Shown: positions 24,842 through 38,870, numbered from the stretch's first letter. The stretch is 64,000 nt of DNA from Auanema rhodensis (GCA_964057225.1 OZ059897.1:6448001-6512000); one strand, 5' to 3'. The notes: generated from the letters alone by a model not told the origin. Program-made: numbers and translations.

Positions 24842-26621
24842 TTTAGTTTTAACTAGTATTAACTACAAAAGATGAATATTAGTAAATGATCAAATGATAG
24901 TAAAACTGGCAATTCAAAGAAAAAGCAAACAATCAGCAGTCAAAATGAAATGTTTTTATTAACTTCAGCTGCTTATAACGATTAGGACGTGTTGGAAATA
25001 TTTAAATGAACGAAAATGGGAGTAGATAGGTAGCAGCCATAGTAGTCAAACATTCTTAGAAATTTAATAGCATCAACTGATAATACCTTGTTGATATTAT
25101 CTGCTATGTAACGCTAAAAAGGACAACGTAACATGAAAGAAATCATAACAACACTAAATTCAAAACAATACAAAAACATTCTTGTGAAAACTGGAAGAAT
25201 TTTTCATATTTCATTTCAATTTAAAGATCATCAAAAATAGATATTACACAGTTCATTTCTCTGCGAAAAGTGAAACTTCTTTCACATTTCTTCAGACAAC
25301 TAAAACAATGAGTGCAAAAGAACTCAGGTCAATGGTATAATTACAACAGTACAACTGAATAAGCCGAAGATTGAACATTTAAAAATGGATATAACCAAAC
25401 TTCAACAGGTTTACTCTAATAATCAAAACATAAACACAGAAATTCTTTGATATATCTTAATAGGACATAGCACTCACTCTCTTTCTGATAAGATCACTTA
25501 TTAACGATTATAGACCAAGGTACAGAAAGCACAATCAAAGGTAATATTAATAATAATAATGAAAGAAAATAAGCCTTGCGTATATAGTGAGGAATTCAAC
25601 ATTTTGATTATAACTATAGTATAACTTGTAACCACAGACCAAATGTCGCCAACTAATAATTTATATTATTTTTCAAATTAGATAAATAATACTTGTAATA
25701 TGGTGTATAAAGAATTGATTGATAGCATTATTAGCAATAATAATAAAGTTTGTGAAGTTTTGGAAAGCAACTATTTCACTTACTTACTCTTTATAAAATC
25801 GTCAATTTGAAACGCGAGTCCTTGTGATCAACCGCTCTGTTTGGAATACTACTAGCAAATAACCTTCTACGTGTTTTACGTGAACAGAATACACGACAGC
25901 AAATTCTGATTTTATCGATTGTAATGGGTATTAGAATGCTATAGGATAGTAATACTATGTGAAATATTCATATATTGTTTTGCCGACACTCCTTTGAATG
26001 GTTGTGCGACGATATATTTGATGTAAGAAACATATATCAAAAGTAATAAAAACAAACTGTATCAAGCACTTTTATAGTAAAAAGTATGTACAACATTTAA
26101 AAGAATAGGGTTAAACTGTACATTTGTTGGTTATGTCCGTATCATGTATTTATAAAACATGTATAACTTGACAGCTATATAACCCATAACACGGTGAGGT
26201 TAAACAACAACAAAAGGAAAAACAAAAAAAATGAGGATCATTCTTATTAGGAGCTGAAAAGTAGAAGCGCCCAATTAGGAAAGATAGGAATAAATAAAAC
26301 ATGATGAGCGTCAGAAGAGAAGGAATCACAGAAACGTTCAAGTGGCAATGATTAAACCGATATGCAATACTAATAAATGAGACCTACTTCATTAAAGCTG
26401 AATTAGAAATTCCGACTATGTCATCGATAAACCGAAATAAGACAACTAAAGGATTGAGCATCTATGATGCTTTTCATCCAAAGATGGCATACAAATATTT
26501 TCAGAACGTTTAGAATTATTAAATACAATACAAGTTGTAATGGAGTTCCGTGAGTTCCATGACGTTTTCATAGCGTTGTTATTTATAGAATCATCTATAA
26601 ATGAAAGTTATAACTTAAAAG
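24842..26621. other. Intergenic, histone deacetylase to TESK
   Basis: No supported gene. It should contain the TESK 3' UTR on the right and the histone deacetylase promoter on the left. A TTTTACGTGAACA motif lies at 25874-25886. Confidence 0.5.
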
Positions 26622-29433
26622 TCAAACAGAACTAGACTGACCTTTCTCCATCGAATGATCAATGGAATTCAGAGACAGCTGTGAAGTAGATAACCTCAAG
26701 GGTTGCACTGTAACTACGTCGACAGCTGAGGGGACGCAAAAGTTCTAAAACATAGTATCAAATGTTAAAAAAAACTAGCATATATGTAACAAACCTCTTC
26801 ATCATCACTCTTTTCTTCTATTGAATCGCATGCAGATGAAGTGGACTAAACAATTAGCATTAGAAAAGCATTTTTAACAGCAAATTTACCACTATATCCA
26901 CATTCATAGCCAATGGTGGAGATTCATTTTGATGAAGTGACTTAATATCTACAGAAGACTTTGTAGCTAAGCATTCAGGTATCATCGTATGCCGACGAGA
27001 TGGGAAGCGTTTCATAGATTTGACAAAATTCTAAAAAAAACAGCCACTTAGTGTATTCGATAAGAGCATTGTTGTATACCATATCAAAATCACGATAAGC
27101 CATTGGAATGCCACCTGTGGATACATCAGCTTCTTCATCCACAGGGTCTAGTATATATTCAGTCTCACATGGCATAGATGAACATCGTCTACGATAAGTT
27201 CTGGAAACAATTAAGTTAATTTAATAACTCCCTTATAGATTTTACCTTCTAATAGAATCTGACATCAAGCTCGATACCATTTCATGTTTTGTGTCACTTC
27301 GCCGCCTACCTTCAACACGTGGTATAATCTTTCTTTCTTTTCTAAAAAAAAAAATTAGGAAAACATGCGGAAAACAAAAAAAACCTGTATCTTTCGTGTT
27401 TTAAGAATGGATTTGTATGATGATCATAACTTGGCTCGACTTTAGCTACATCACTGGCAAGTTGTTTCATCGCCGTAATAGATGATTCATCAGCAATACC
27501 TACAAATAAGAATATGTGTAAGTCCTTTTTTGGAATTATTATTACCTTCAATTATGGGCTTATTAGAGAACATATTAGTTGAAAGTTTTCGGCCATTAAG
27601 GTTGCGAGGCTTTTTCAATGCAGCATCCGATCTTGATCGTCCTAATCTTAGCTCCATCGACACTATAGAAGGTCTTATCAAAAAATTTCATTTAATTACA
27701 AACTTACAATCTTTGTCCATCGATGGCGATTGAGGCATGTGTTGCAACATTTTCCGGAGCGAAGCAGCTAATGAAGCAAAACTAGGCCTGGAACCAGGAT
27801 CCAACTAAAAACATTGTAAAGTAAAAAGCTGAGGGAACTATAGAAACTCACAAGGCAAGAATTGAAAGCTAATTTTAAAAATTCCAATGGAGTATCAGGT
27901 GGACAACAAGGAGTAAATAGTACATAATCTAGACCAAAATTGCTTGTACGATGTAGTCCACTATCAGGATCTGCTTCAATTCGGGCAATCATTTGGCATA
28001 AAATGATTCCAAAAGAGAACACATCAGACTATATACATTCAATTGATAAGAAATGTTTTCAAATAAAAACTCACTTTCTCATCGTAATATTCTTCCTTCA
28101 GACATTCAGGGCTCATGTAATAAGTTGTACCAACCTAGAATGAATTTAAATAAGACAACAGCATATTTTGAATATAATACCTGTGGCAACTTCTCGCCCC
28201 TTTTAGGAAAACTGCACGATAACCCAAAGTCGGCAACTATGGCTCGGCTTGACAACAGATCATTACTATCGTCACTATGACGAATAAGCACATTCTAAAA
28301 AGAAGAAAAGACTTCTTGTTTTAATCACTCCACAAACAAACCATGCTTGTTAAATCCCTATGCATTATTCCTTGACTATGAATATATTCCATAGCAGAAG
28401 CAATATGAAGGGCGAACTCTGTTCGTAAGTGCCACGGAAATAGGGCGAACCGGTCCAAAATAAGACGGGATAAGCTGTCACCTTGGCAAAAATCAACCAG
28501 CAGTTGAATATCCCACTCTAAAAAAAGATTTTTTTTACAATAACATGAATAACCCCGGTCACTTACTTCCATCAAAAGTACGCTCGAGACAAATTCCCTT
28601 TAACGCTAAGATGTTCTCATGTTTTAATCTTCGCATAATATCCGCTTCACGGGCAACTTCCGCATGGATTGATCGTCTACTTCTGTTAGCAGAGTTTTTG
28701 TTGACCTTCAGAACCATCTCTTCATTGTTTTCTCGGTGCTTCACCTATAATATATAATATTATTAAACGTTAAACATATGTCAATCATTAAAAACTAAAA
28801 TTCTAGTAGATAGATTCCAACAAAGACATTTGAATAAATGTATCAAGGTTGTTAGACAAAAAATGAAGAAAAACAAATCAGCTAAGAAATGGCACGGAAG
28901 AAAAGTTAAAAATAACAAGTCAAGGCTATAATTCAATAAATCGACGTGCGAAATAGGATCATTCACGCTGTTGGATTTGAATTATAACAAAAAAATATAT
29001 GCGCGTTTAACAAAGAACAAAATTTTAAAACTCACTCTGAGAACTTCACTGAAAAACCCTTCTCCTAACTTTTTTAGCAACTCAAAGTCATCCCGGTAAT
29101 ACAGGGGTCCGACAAGCTGCGTGATAGGGTGTGGATTTAGCTGGAAAATTAATCGTATAAGCAGGGAATAGAAATCCAGGATATCTTACCTCTCTTCTGG
29201 GACTGCTTGATGCGCTTTCATCAGAACATTCAGAGGAAGAACAACAGCTTGGATCGACCGATATACCAGATAAAGGTTGAGCCATTCTGTTTGACATTCC
29301 GTCTAAAACACGCACAGAGCATCTGAAAAGAGAATTATGAGTGAAATCGAAGAAACAGTTAAACATACCGAGCCCCGTCATTTCGATGTGTAGAACCTAA
29401 GTCCTTCAAAACTATGATATTGGATACCATCAT
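26622..29433 (-). CDS. TESK-type dual-specificity protein kinase
   Basis: About 14 exons give about 622 residues (human TESK1 is of similar size). The kinase domain spans roughly residues 86-350: glycine loop LGEGFFSEV (about 91-99), ATP-binding lysine in VLKV (about 114), catalytic loop HRDLTSMNVLI (about 212-222), DFGLS (about 241) and MSPECL in place of the APE motif. HRDLTSxN and the segment ARIEADPD...RTSNFGLDY are hallmarks of the TESK branch of the LIMK/TESK family, which phosphorylates cofilin and so controls actin. No LIM or PDZ domains are seen, which favours TESK over LIMK. The C-terminal 270 residues are low-complexity and rich in Ser and Arg, with RSRSDAAL as a possible phosphorylation or 14-3-3 site. 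The start is the first of two adjacent ATGs. An acceptor (TTGCAG) 42 bases upstream with no stop between leaves room for more 5' coding sequence. Confidence 0.88.
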
Positions 29434-32400
29434 GATGCTGAACGTTGATCGAGTGTTTCTTTCCCTCACATAGCACTGCAACTATTGTTCTTAAGCTTAC
29501 AAGTAAAAAAAGAAGAGAAAAACAGGCAACAAGTTATAGAATAAATCAGCAACAACAGAAAAATATAATGATGTATGAAACCAGAAACTCCGGCATCATA
29601 TAACTTTTGCGAAAACGTTACGATCGGAAACTAATACTTCTCTAATATAAAATATACAGAAGAAAAAATACAGATATAGAAGAGGTAAAGAGAATGTGAT
29701 ATAGCGAGAAATTGGATAAATATTGAAATACAAATCATGAAAGGCAACACAAACTATTAGAAATAAATGAGAAACATATAGTAAATAATGACAAATACAT
29801 GGCAACGATGTCAGATTGAGGAGAATTAAGAGGACAGTATTGCAGAAATATTCAGTTAGTCCTAGAAAAGGAGAAAGATCGAGGAATATTGTGAGAAATA
29901 GGCTCGGATGGAAATGAAATGCTGTTTGAGATCAGCGCGGCGATAAATGCGGCGCATATTTGGGATTCCAGGGTATTGAAAACCACTTAAGTGGAAGGCA
30001 TGATGTTCTTATTATCAATTGAGTTTAAAAGAGATTTTAGAAGGAAAATGAAAATTTAAAAAAAACAAAATGAGCACTGAGAAGAGATAAGAAATTGTAA
30101 AACTAAAGGTCTTACGAGAAGTGAGAAAATGAGAGAATCATGTGAAGATTAAAGAGAAAACTGAGGAAAAGAGTATTGAAATAATGATAATCCTTGTTTT
30201 TGTCATTCTCTTGGATAAAGAAAGAGCGAAAAAAGAAAGTGAAATACTTAATGATAAGCTTCGCGATACACGACGGTAAAATAGAAAACACATAATAACA
30301 TATGAAGTAATTTGAAAAGAAAGTAAAATCGGTCAAAAGAAAGTAAAGTAACGTTATATTGATTTGTTATTATTCATAGCATTCCAAACTTTACGTGAAA
30401 AGAATTATTTTTTTTCGACTGAATGATTTAGTAAGTTAAATTACCAGGAACACTTGTAAAATACATCTGGGAAACCAACTTGAGAAAATAACTTTGTTAG
30501 GATCTTGGGATCTCAACAAAAGGATTATATAAGACATATAGCGAATGGATTTCCTACATGAGACGCTTTAACAGCCAAAAAACAAGGATGATCAGCTGGT
30601 CCGGGCGGGTGTTAGTAAGGGTGGTCGGCAGTCTAGATCAGAAGAAGAGAGATTAAAGAGAAAAAAGGAGAGTGGGAGAGAAATATGCAAACTAGCTTCT
30701 CGCTTAGAACATCGCTCTCGCAAGAATTATCCTATTCAACCCAAAATCAAAACCACAAGAAAACGCAAAATTGTGATAACAAAAAAAAGGGAAATAGAAC
30801 AATAAAAATAAAAGAAAAAAGGCGTTGGCTGATAGAGAGAGAGAAGAATCATAAAAGAACCCTGCTGAGAAGGTGAGTAATGAAATTCAGAATGAAATCA
30901 AAATTAATGAAAATAAAATATTGCAGGGCAATGATGGCAACCATACAAATACATTGCAAAGTATCTGATCTATTAGAAGAACATAAAAATTAAAGAAAAA
31001 CATAGATAGAAAAATAATTGAAAAAAATACGTTTAGAATAAAATTGAATGAGGGAAATATAAGAGATATTCAGTAAATTAGACAGCTTATATGGCAAACA
31101 TTCCTAACTGATAACAACTCAAATATCTGTTGTTATCTTTATTTTATAACAGCTGACTATGCAAACATTGATAGTAATCATAAGAAAAAAATGAAAATAT
31201 TGTGCTAAATTAAAGAAAAAAACTAAATATATGCATTAGAAATAAAAATATTTGAAACTGAATTTTTCAGCAATCGAATTTTGGCACGACGCCAAATACG
31301 ACAGGCTTACGAGGGCATGCTCAAGAAGAAGAGTGTTCAGACAGATAGAGTAAGAGAGGTTAGACACGCAGGGACAAATCATCTGTTAGGAGACTTGGGT
31401 GGTGCGTGATGGGCGAAGGGGTTTTGTGGGAGTTGAAGGCAATGATGGTCCATACATGGGCAAGTATTGGCTTCATCTATTTCTGTATTTTTCTATTAAA
31501 GAATAGAAATATTATTTATTTTGAAGACGAAGAAATGTAATAGACGGAACGATTTCCCAAAAAATTGACAAAATATTTTCGAATATATGGATCACAAGGA
31601 AAAATGCCAATGTTTTCTCTTAGTACAGATAGTCAATCTGTGGATTTTAGAAAGAGAGAGAGAGAGAGAGAGAAAAAGAGTTTGAAAACGAGAGAAATAT
31701 ATGGAGAGTAAAGAAGAAATAAAGGTATCAGTTAAAGAGATTAGCAAGAGAATGAAAGTGTTAAAAAGGAGAGAGAGAAGAAGAGTCACACCAAATGAGG
31801 TAGTACGCGTGTGGTAGACGACGAGTGTATACGGGTGTGTGACCCATGGTATTTAGATATCTAAGTGAAGGATAGACATCTTTTCTTTTCTTCACGTCGT
31901 ATGAGGAGGTAAACTAGCCAGCCAACAAAAAGAAAATAAATAAATGAATCAGAAAGATATTAAAGCTGGTCTATTTTTCTAACAAGTTATTCTTAAAACG
32001 GAAGATCAATAATCATCGATGGCTTTTATCTGAGAAACAGATTTGCCAAAAAGATTGTAGAAAGTAAACCAAAGTGGAAATGAATGTATGTATCGTGAAA
32101 AGTACATAAGAAACTGTAAAAATAAGAAGAAAGAGGAGGGAAATAGGCGATTAAAAGATGGGGGAAGACTAGAAGAAATTAGAGGAAAACTGGTAACTGT
32201 TTCGAAATTCTTTTTTTGTAACGTCTTCTAGAGCGAAGATCACAAATCGAATGTGTAAAAGAATATTTGAGGAAGAAATGACATCATCATATACATCTGA
32301 AGATGACTTTAATAGGCAAAATGATTGTTGTGACCTTTCGGCTTTGCTATGGTTATAGCTTTAAGTCTGCTGTTTAAGGCAATCGAGAAGGCTTAGTCTT

Positions 32401-35400
32401 TTGATGATTTGAGAGAAATGGAAAGGAGAAACATCAAGCAATAAGTCGGTTTCTCTTATTTAATATGCCTCTTGTACGCGCTCTCTTAGTCTGTATTCTC
32501 TCTCCCTATCGTTCAACACTTTTCTCAAAATTCCCTATCTCTTTCGATTGTTCTAGTTCTTTCTCTTGTGATCTATGCTTTCGGCACTGTCAGCGAATGG
32601 TCAGTGTCGGGTATATCGAAGAAGCCCTTAAACGAAATACATCAAAGTGTGAAGAGAATTAGAGAAAGTACAATAAAGAAAAGAGAAAAGAAATGATTAA
32701 CTAACGGTTCACAACTAGCTCTTAGCACTGCTTGTTGAAATTCTGACGGCTGACTAGGTTGAAGGAAAATTTTTTTAAAAATTTCATATAGCAAACTTGA
32801 CCATATCGCCCACATGTAGTCAGGAAGCAATTTTTGATGATTTTTCCGGTAAAGCAGATGTTATTTTCACATTCACATTGAGCAGATTGAATGATGTTGT
32901 TTACCTAAGTTGGGTTAGATGACCAATCTCATCGCGTGATTAAAGTCTTTCAAATCTAGACAGATGGACAGATGCAAGAAGTAAGACGTAGAAGATAACC
33001 TGTATCATGACTAAAGGAATAAAGGAAAACCATTTTCCTATTCAATCCTCTTTCAAATTCATCAAAATAAAAGATTTATATTCAAGGAGAGAATAGTGGA
33101 TAACAGAATGAAGCCAGCAGTGTTTTCGCGCGAAAAACAAGCAACCGTCTAGCATGAAGCAGAAGAATAAAATGAAAAATCCTTGTGAACTGTTTGAAGT
33201 CAAACGAAGAGAAAGACAAAAAGAAAACAAAAAAAAAAGGAATGAATGATCGTATCACGTACAGTGACAACAATGAATTTTCAACAAAAAAGGTCTAATT
33301 TACGTTAGTAATGACGATATGGCTCAAATTCAAAAATGAAAAACTGAAAGTTCTCGAATTGTATAAACGGAATCGGGAAGATTAGAGCGTCTATATATAC
33401 ATATTGTGACTCAGAGTCAAAGTATAACCACAACGAGGTTTTTGACTGAAAAAAACCAATCGTGTAGTGTGAGGACTGCCTCATAACCGTAGATTTTTTT
33501 ACAGAGCAAGAGAGAGTTAGTTAGAGAGAGAAAAAGAGAGCAAGAAAGTGAAGAAATAAACTAGAAATAGAGGAAGAGAGTTAAAGTAATTCCAGGAAAA
33601 AAAAGAGAAAGGTTGTATCTGGATGCGGAAGCAAAGAAGAACAAGTCTTTCAAGCAGACTATAGTCGCTAGAAACTGAGATACGAAAACAGACAATTTGT
33701 CTGCATACCAACAACTTCTGACCTTTTTGCTCTCTGTTTTGGCTTTGTATCTCTCGTCTCTCTCTCGTCTCTCTCTCTCTCTCTCTCCCTGTCCACCACC
33801 ACGTATCTATCTTTAACAAGGAAAGGAACATAACGACTTAACACCTAAACTGAAACGTGTGCAGACAAGTGTTTGTCAACTGCATTGAAGGCTAATGCTG
33901 GACCACCTAGGTGGAGCAACGGTTATGTTTGTTTGGCTTCTTGGTATCGGAGAAGTTTCGTTTCAACTCTCGCTCAAATCGTTTTACCTCTTTTCTTTTC
34001 CTACCACAATTCAGTGATCCATTCGTCACCTTTTCTCTCTTCTTCTCTCATTTAATCTCTGCTTTTCCTTTTCAACTTTACGTCCTCTCTACCTTCTCCC
34101 TTTTTCTCTTTCTCTTTCAACCTCTCTCCCTCTCGCCGTCTGTCTCTCTCTGTAGTTATTTCTCTTTTATTCACGTACTCTCTATCATGTTCAACATAAG
34201 AACTGTTGTCAAACAAACAAATGAAGAGAATCACTCTCACCTATACAAGCTTACCTATGTTTTAAAAGGAAACAAGCTTCAAATATGACACGAGACGAAA
34301 GAATATATAACTTCTAATAGCATTACAAACCGTTTCCATATAATCCTAAGATCAACATTGAAATTCAATGCTTAAGAGAGTAAGCAAATTTCCTTTTAAA
34401 TATTGATTATAATATGATAAATGTCTCTTTTCAATAAACAGCCATCAAATATGAAATTTATAGATGAAAAGTCAAGTTAAAGATGAGTGCACATGCATAT
34501 ACATACATATATAGATGTGTATGGCTTAGTATAGTAAGGCTTTATTTCATGCTAAATCTATCAAGCCTCCTTATAAATGATGTCATATAAGTGGTCAATG
34601 TAGCATTTTAAGGACAATGAACAATAAATTTTCAAATCTATATGGATGAAACTATAAAAAACGGGAGGATTGTATTCCTGTTCTTTACATAACATTCTCC
34701 TTCTTCAAATCTTATTTCAATTGATCTCAAAAGATCAATGCCATAAGAAGTCAATTGATTATACCAAAATATTAATAGAAAACAGTACTTTCAACTGAAA
34801 TTCTGTAGAAATCGATTATATAAGAATCATGAAATGTCTTTGTTTTATCTTCGTCATAGCATGATTTTCAGAAGTAAATACAGTAGTGTTTGAGAGAGAA
34901 TTAACGAAATTTTTCCTTCAAAATAAGAAAAAAACGATAATGAATAGCTATTTAAAAAAGAAAATAAATAAATAAAAATAAATGAATACATTCTTCTTCT
35001 TCTAAAAAAAAAAAATAAATTGCTTTCTAAACATATTCCTTTTTCGTTTTATTCGTTGTTATTTTAAAATGTAAACAATTGAGATAATGAAGATAATCCA
35101 ATTGATAAAACTAAAATAACTAAAACATATTTTTAAAATAAAGAAAAATAATTAAATAAATAATATAAAATATAATTTTTATTATATATTTTATGAATAA
35201 GAAATATTAATATATTCAATAGCTTGTTCGTTCTTTTAAACAAATTTGTTTTGAATAATTGTAGATGGGTAGATCAATGAAAATATTTCAAACGTTATCA
35301 TGACTCAGTAGTCATGAGGAAGTATTCATATTATTTTTTTCTTGTTTGTAGAGACCTTTGGACTGTTTGTGAATAAAATTAAAAAATACGAAGAAAAAGT

Positions 35401-36269
35401 TGTAGTTCAAGTTGTTGTCAAGTTTTAATCATGAATATTAGTATTAGAATAAATATATATTAAGAATATGGACGAGGAACGTGATGATGATCATGATGTT
35501 GATGATAGATGGCCAAGTTCATGCAATATATGCTTTAAGTGTGTACATTAGATAGTGAACGTTTGTTTGAATTCTGAAGAAAAGAACATAGTAAACTCAT
35601 TCATGTCTTTTGAAAATAGTAGATTTAACCAAAAGAAAGAACACACATATAATAAACTAAAACACTTTTCTGAATGAATTAATTACAAAAAGATTTTTTC
35701 ATGATACTGACACATATATTCCTAAAATTAGAGCTAAAATGGTATTAAATATATTAATTATAATATAAAAAAGTAAATAATATATAGTATATAAACCGGA
35801 TTTATTATTTATAATATAGTAATTACAGATTTTTACGTAATAATCTCATGTATAGATACAACGGGGGTGAAGGAAGGGCACAACTATGTAGTATGTAGGC
35901 TAGATGAATCAAACAGTAGTGAACTGAGCAAACGTTTTGAAAAGAAAAAAGGGCATGATTCAAGGCAGTTTCTCCAATAAAGATTTATATAAAAATGTAC
36001 AAAAAATCAATAGAAAATTGAAATATTTGAAAATCTGTTAAATGCTATACCGGTAGCGTGAGAGACTGGACAAGATTCGGCAAGATTTGCGTCATTTTGG
36101 ACGGATTATCAAGTGATTTTAGTTTGAATTCCTTATAAGGAATATACATATATAAGTATAGTATGACAGTATGAAAATATAAAAGCATAGATTATCCCTG
36201 AATAAAATTACATGATATAGTTAAATCAGATCAGGAGCAGAAAATGATATAAGCATTTCTGACTTTTTT
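29434..36269. other. Large non-coding interval, TESK 5' side to fusogen 3' side
   Basis: No convincing coding sequence on either strand. It may hold untranslated upstream exons and the promoter of the TESK gene. G+C-richer patches lie at about 29925-29970, 30595-30640, 31270-31460 and 33860-33990. Simple repeats: (GA)n at 31653-31677 and CT-rich at 33750-33790. A 12-base perfect palindrome CCACCTAGGTGG lies at 33903-33914. A short plus-strand frame at 30685 with a consensus GTGAGT...TTGCAG intron is the only hint of a transcript and is weak. Confidence 0.45.
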
Positions 36270-38870
36270 CTATTTTTTTGATGAAGTTTTAGGAACACTA
36301 AACGAACATTTAGCTAATGGAATGAAGCATTTTGTACATAATAATATTATAAGTAATATCATCAAACCGACAATGATCACTTCAAGTATGACAGCAATGA
36401 ATTCTTTAGGAGAATTTATTCCATCTAGCCATGAACGAGGATCGAGAGCTGCCCAAATAGCTTCAGGACCCCTTTCATTACATCTGAAAATATTGAAATT
36501 ATAAATCAAATAAATAATAGCTTTTAAATAAATTGCTATTTGAAATAGAATACGGAACTACTTACCCAAAACAATCGCCTTTTCCCGTTTGCCATTTATG
36601 AGCTACTCGGAATGTGTGTAATCGTTGAGCTTCATAACTGAAATAGCATTGTTTTCTTATAAAATTATTTTGTCTTCAATATATACAAGTACCTAAGCCA
36701 TTTGCATTGTTCGCCTTCTTCATCGCCTGAGGGAAAGAAGCAAACATAACGTTTACCATCAATGGATGATGGTATAGATATGATAGTTCTATAATCTCGA
36801 ACAATTGATCCATCAACTTGAAATAATTAATTTTTATTTAAATTTTTAAATTTTTAATTTCAAGTACCTTGAACAGAGAAAGCCATTTCAGATTCTTCTC
36901 TATTAGATTCGCTGGAGAAAACTCTTCCGAACATCGTTCCTTTAGCACCCTGAAGACGAATAAAATTATTTTCTTAAGAAAATTTCTTGTAAACTTACAA
37001 AGAAAGTTACATTCATATATCGATTACTATCCTTATCAAGTTGAATTGTTCCAGTAAAAGAATTAAATTGAGATGTATGTTTGAGAACATTTGGTCTTGT
37101 TTCAGTTGTCATATGAACCTAAATATATAATATTTTTAATTTATAAATATATAATAAATATAATACCATAATGTTAGTTCCTTCGGCATGTTCAACTCGG
37201 ACAACTCTGTTGTTAACTGAAGCTGTTCGTATCCATGGATCATCAGATAGTGGTTGTCCTATATAAGAGAAAGATGAATGAATAAATTAAAATTTAATTT
37301 TTTTTTAGAAAAATACAACCGAATATGCTTTTATTCACATAAAAATGATATGTGACGTCAGAATTACGTGACGATTGACGTGAAACTCTGACGCTACATC
37401 AACGTGAAAACTGACGTATTGCATATTTTTATGCTAATGAAGTATACGCTTTCTTTTTATTGTGGTTTAATCTATAAAACTAGAATGCTAACCTAAATCA
37501 AAGTTTAACTGATCTTCTTCCGGTGATGAAATGACAACTTGTTCGCCGTTGAATGTTGATGTATAAACTTGAGCTTTACAATCTTGAACGTCAATATGCT
37601 GAAAAAAATAATATTATATTTATAATTTATATGATATATGATATACATATTTCTCTTTTATTTTAGCTGGGCCATTAGAAACACCCCATTTGCCATCAAT
37701 GTATCTGAGCCAACCAAGTTTGCTTAAATCAGCTCCTAATAATTCGTTAATTGGCACACCAGTTCGCAACTCATTTGTTCCTGAAATAATCATTATGTTA
37801 TATATTTAATTTAATATGTTTAGTTTAAAGAAAGCTGTACTTACCGTCACGAACAAAATACATTCCAGGTGTGACTTCTCGATTTGGTCGGCTACCTGCC
37901 ACAGTTATTTCAATTCGATGTTGATTTTTAAAATTAAATTTAGCGCTACCCTTATTCATAGGAACCTGAATGAAGTTTATAGCTAATTTCAAATAGAAAG
38001 TATAGTTGATTACCTCAATAATTTCTTCGGAAAATTGTCTCCATCTCTTTTGAATATTATTTCGATCATAAATTCGATAACTAAAAATTAAATTAAACTA
38101 AAAATACAAAATAAATAAAAATTAAAAACCTGAAAACAAGAACAGTATCTGGTTGACTAATTCTAATTGCTGTAAATGTCCAATCCTTATATGGTTCAAT
38201 TTTCAATTGACAACAAGCTTCGCTTTTCTGTTCTCCTAAACATCCAACATTCGATTGAACTGGATGATATGTACGATAACATAATGGTCCAGATGAACAA
38301 TTTCTATAAATCATATTATTCAAATTATAATTTATATGGTATAACAGTACTTATAGTTATATTCTTCCATTCGACAATGAGAATCGCCACCAGCACAGTC
38401 ACATATACATGATGGAGTTATGCGAGGAATAGCAAATGTATATTTTCCTGAAAAGTTTTTTCTTTACATAGTAAAAGAGTTTTTGTTTTGTAATTACCTG
38501 ATATTGGATGATGTTGTTCAAGACGTAGAAATTCTAATGTATGAAGGATGGATGAATCACTGTTGTTTACCTGAAATTACCAAACAGATTTCAAGTTAAT
38601 ATATTTCAGTTCAAAAACTCACCTTCAAGCTTATACAAGCTGTTTCATATAGAGACATAGATAGCTGAACAGCACTGAATATCCGGGTCATACCACGATA
38701 ATCATCAAATTCTCGAACCTTTAATAAGTTAAGAATATGAATTGAAGAAATTAAAAGAGAAAACATACTTCTCCTTCCATAACTGAACTGCGAGAGCAGT
38801 GTGGAATTTCATCTAGTGATCGTCCGAGCACTACAGAGAATTGGAGAAAAAACACAAATAAGAAAAACAT
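36270..38870 (-). CDS. EFF-1/AFF-1-type cell-cell fusogen
   Basis: About 14 in-phase exons encode about 557 residues. An N-terminal signal peptide (MFFLFVFFLQFSVVLG) is followed by a long ectodomain with many cysteines (SCICDCAGGDSHC, NCSSGPLCYRTYHP, NVGCLGEQKSEACCQ), several N-glycosylation sites (NNSD, NCS, NVT), and one membrane helix near residues 517-540 (AVILEVIIVGLMILLIILL) with a short basic tail. The size, single C-terminal anchor, cysteine-dense N-terminal half and sequence character fit the nematode FF family (EFF-1, AFF-1), homotypic fusogens that merge epidermal, vulval and anchor cells. Its length is nearer AFF-1 (589) than EFF-1 in C. elegans, but I cannot decide the orthologue. 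The start lies two bases after an acceptor-like AATATTACAG, suggesting trans-splicing. One unusually long intron (about 37263-37493) holds a cluster of TGACG motifs. Confidence 0.82.
37353..37418. promoter_or_regulatory. Cluster of CRE/AP-1-type TGACG motifs in a fusogen intron
   Basis: Within 66 bases there is one perfect CRE (TGACGTCA, 37353-37360), then TGACG at 37369, TGACGTG at 37376, TGACGC at 37389 and TGACGTA at 37412, with two ACGTGAA sequences among them. These are bZIP (CREB/ATF, FOS/JUN) half-sites. Most introns of this gene are about 50 bases; this one is about 230 and holds the cluster. In C. elegans AFF-1 is published as a FOS-1-regulated fusogen, so an intronic enhancer bound by such a factor is a fair hypothesis. 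Confidence 0.45.

Noticed and set aside
32465-32662. 65-codon plus-strand frame with six cysteines and a hydrophobic start
   Set aside because: No supporting splice context, family match or poly(A) arrangement; its composition is close to the surrounding CT-rich DNA.
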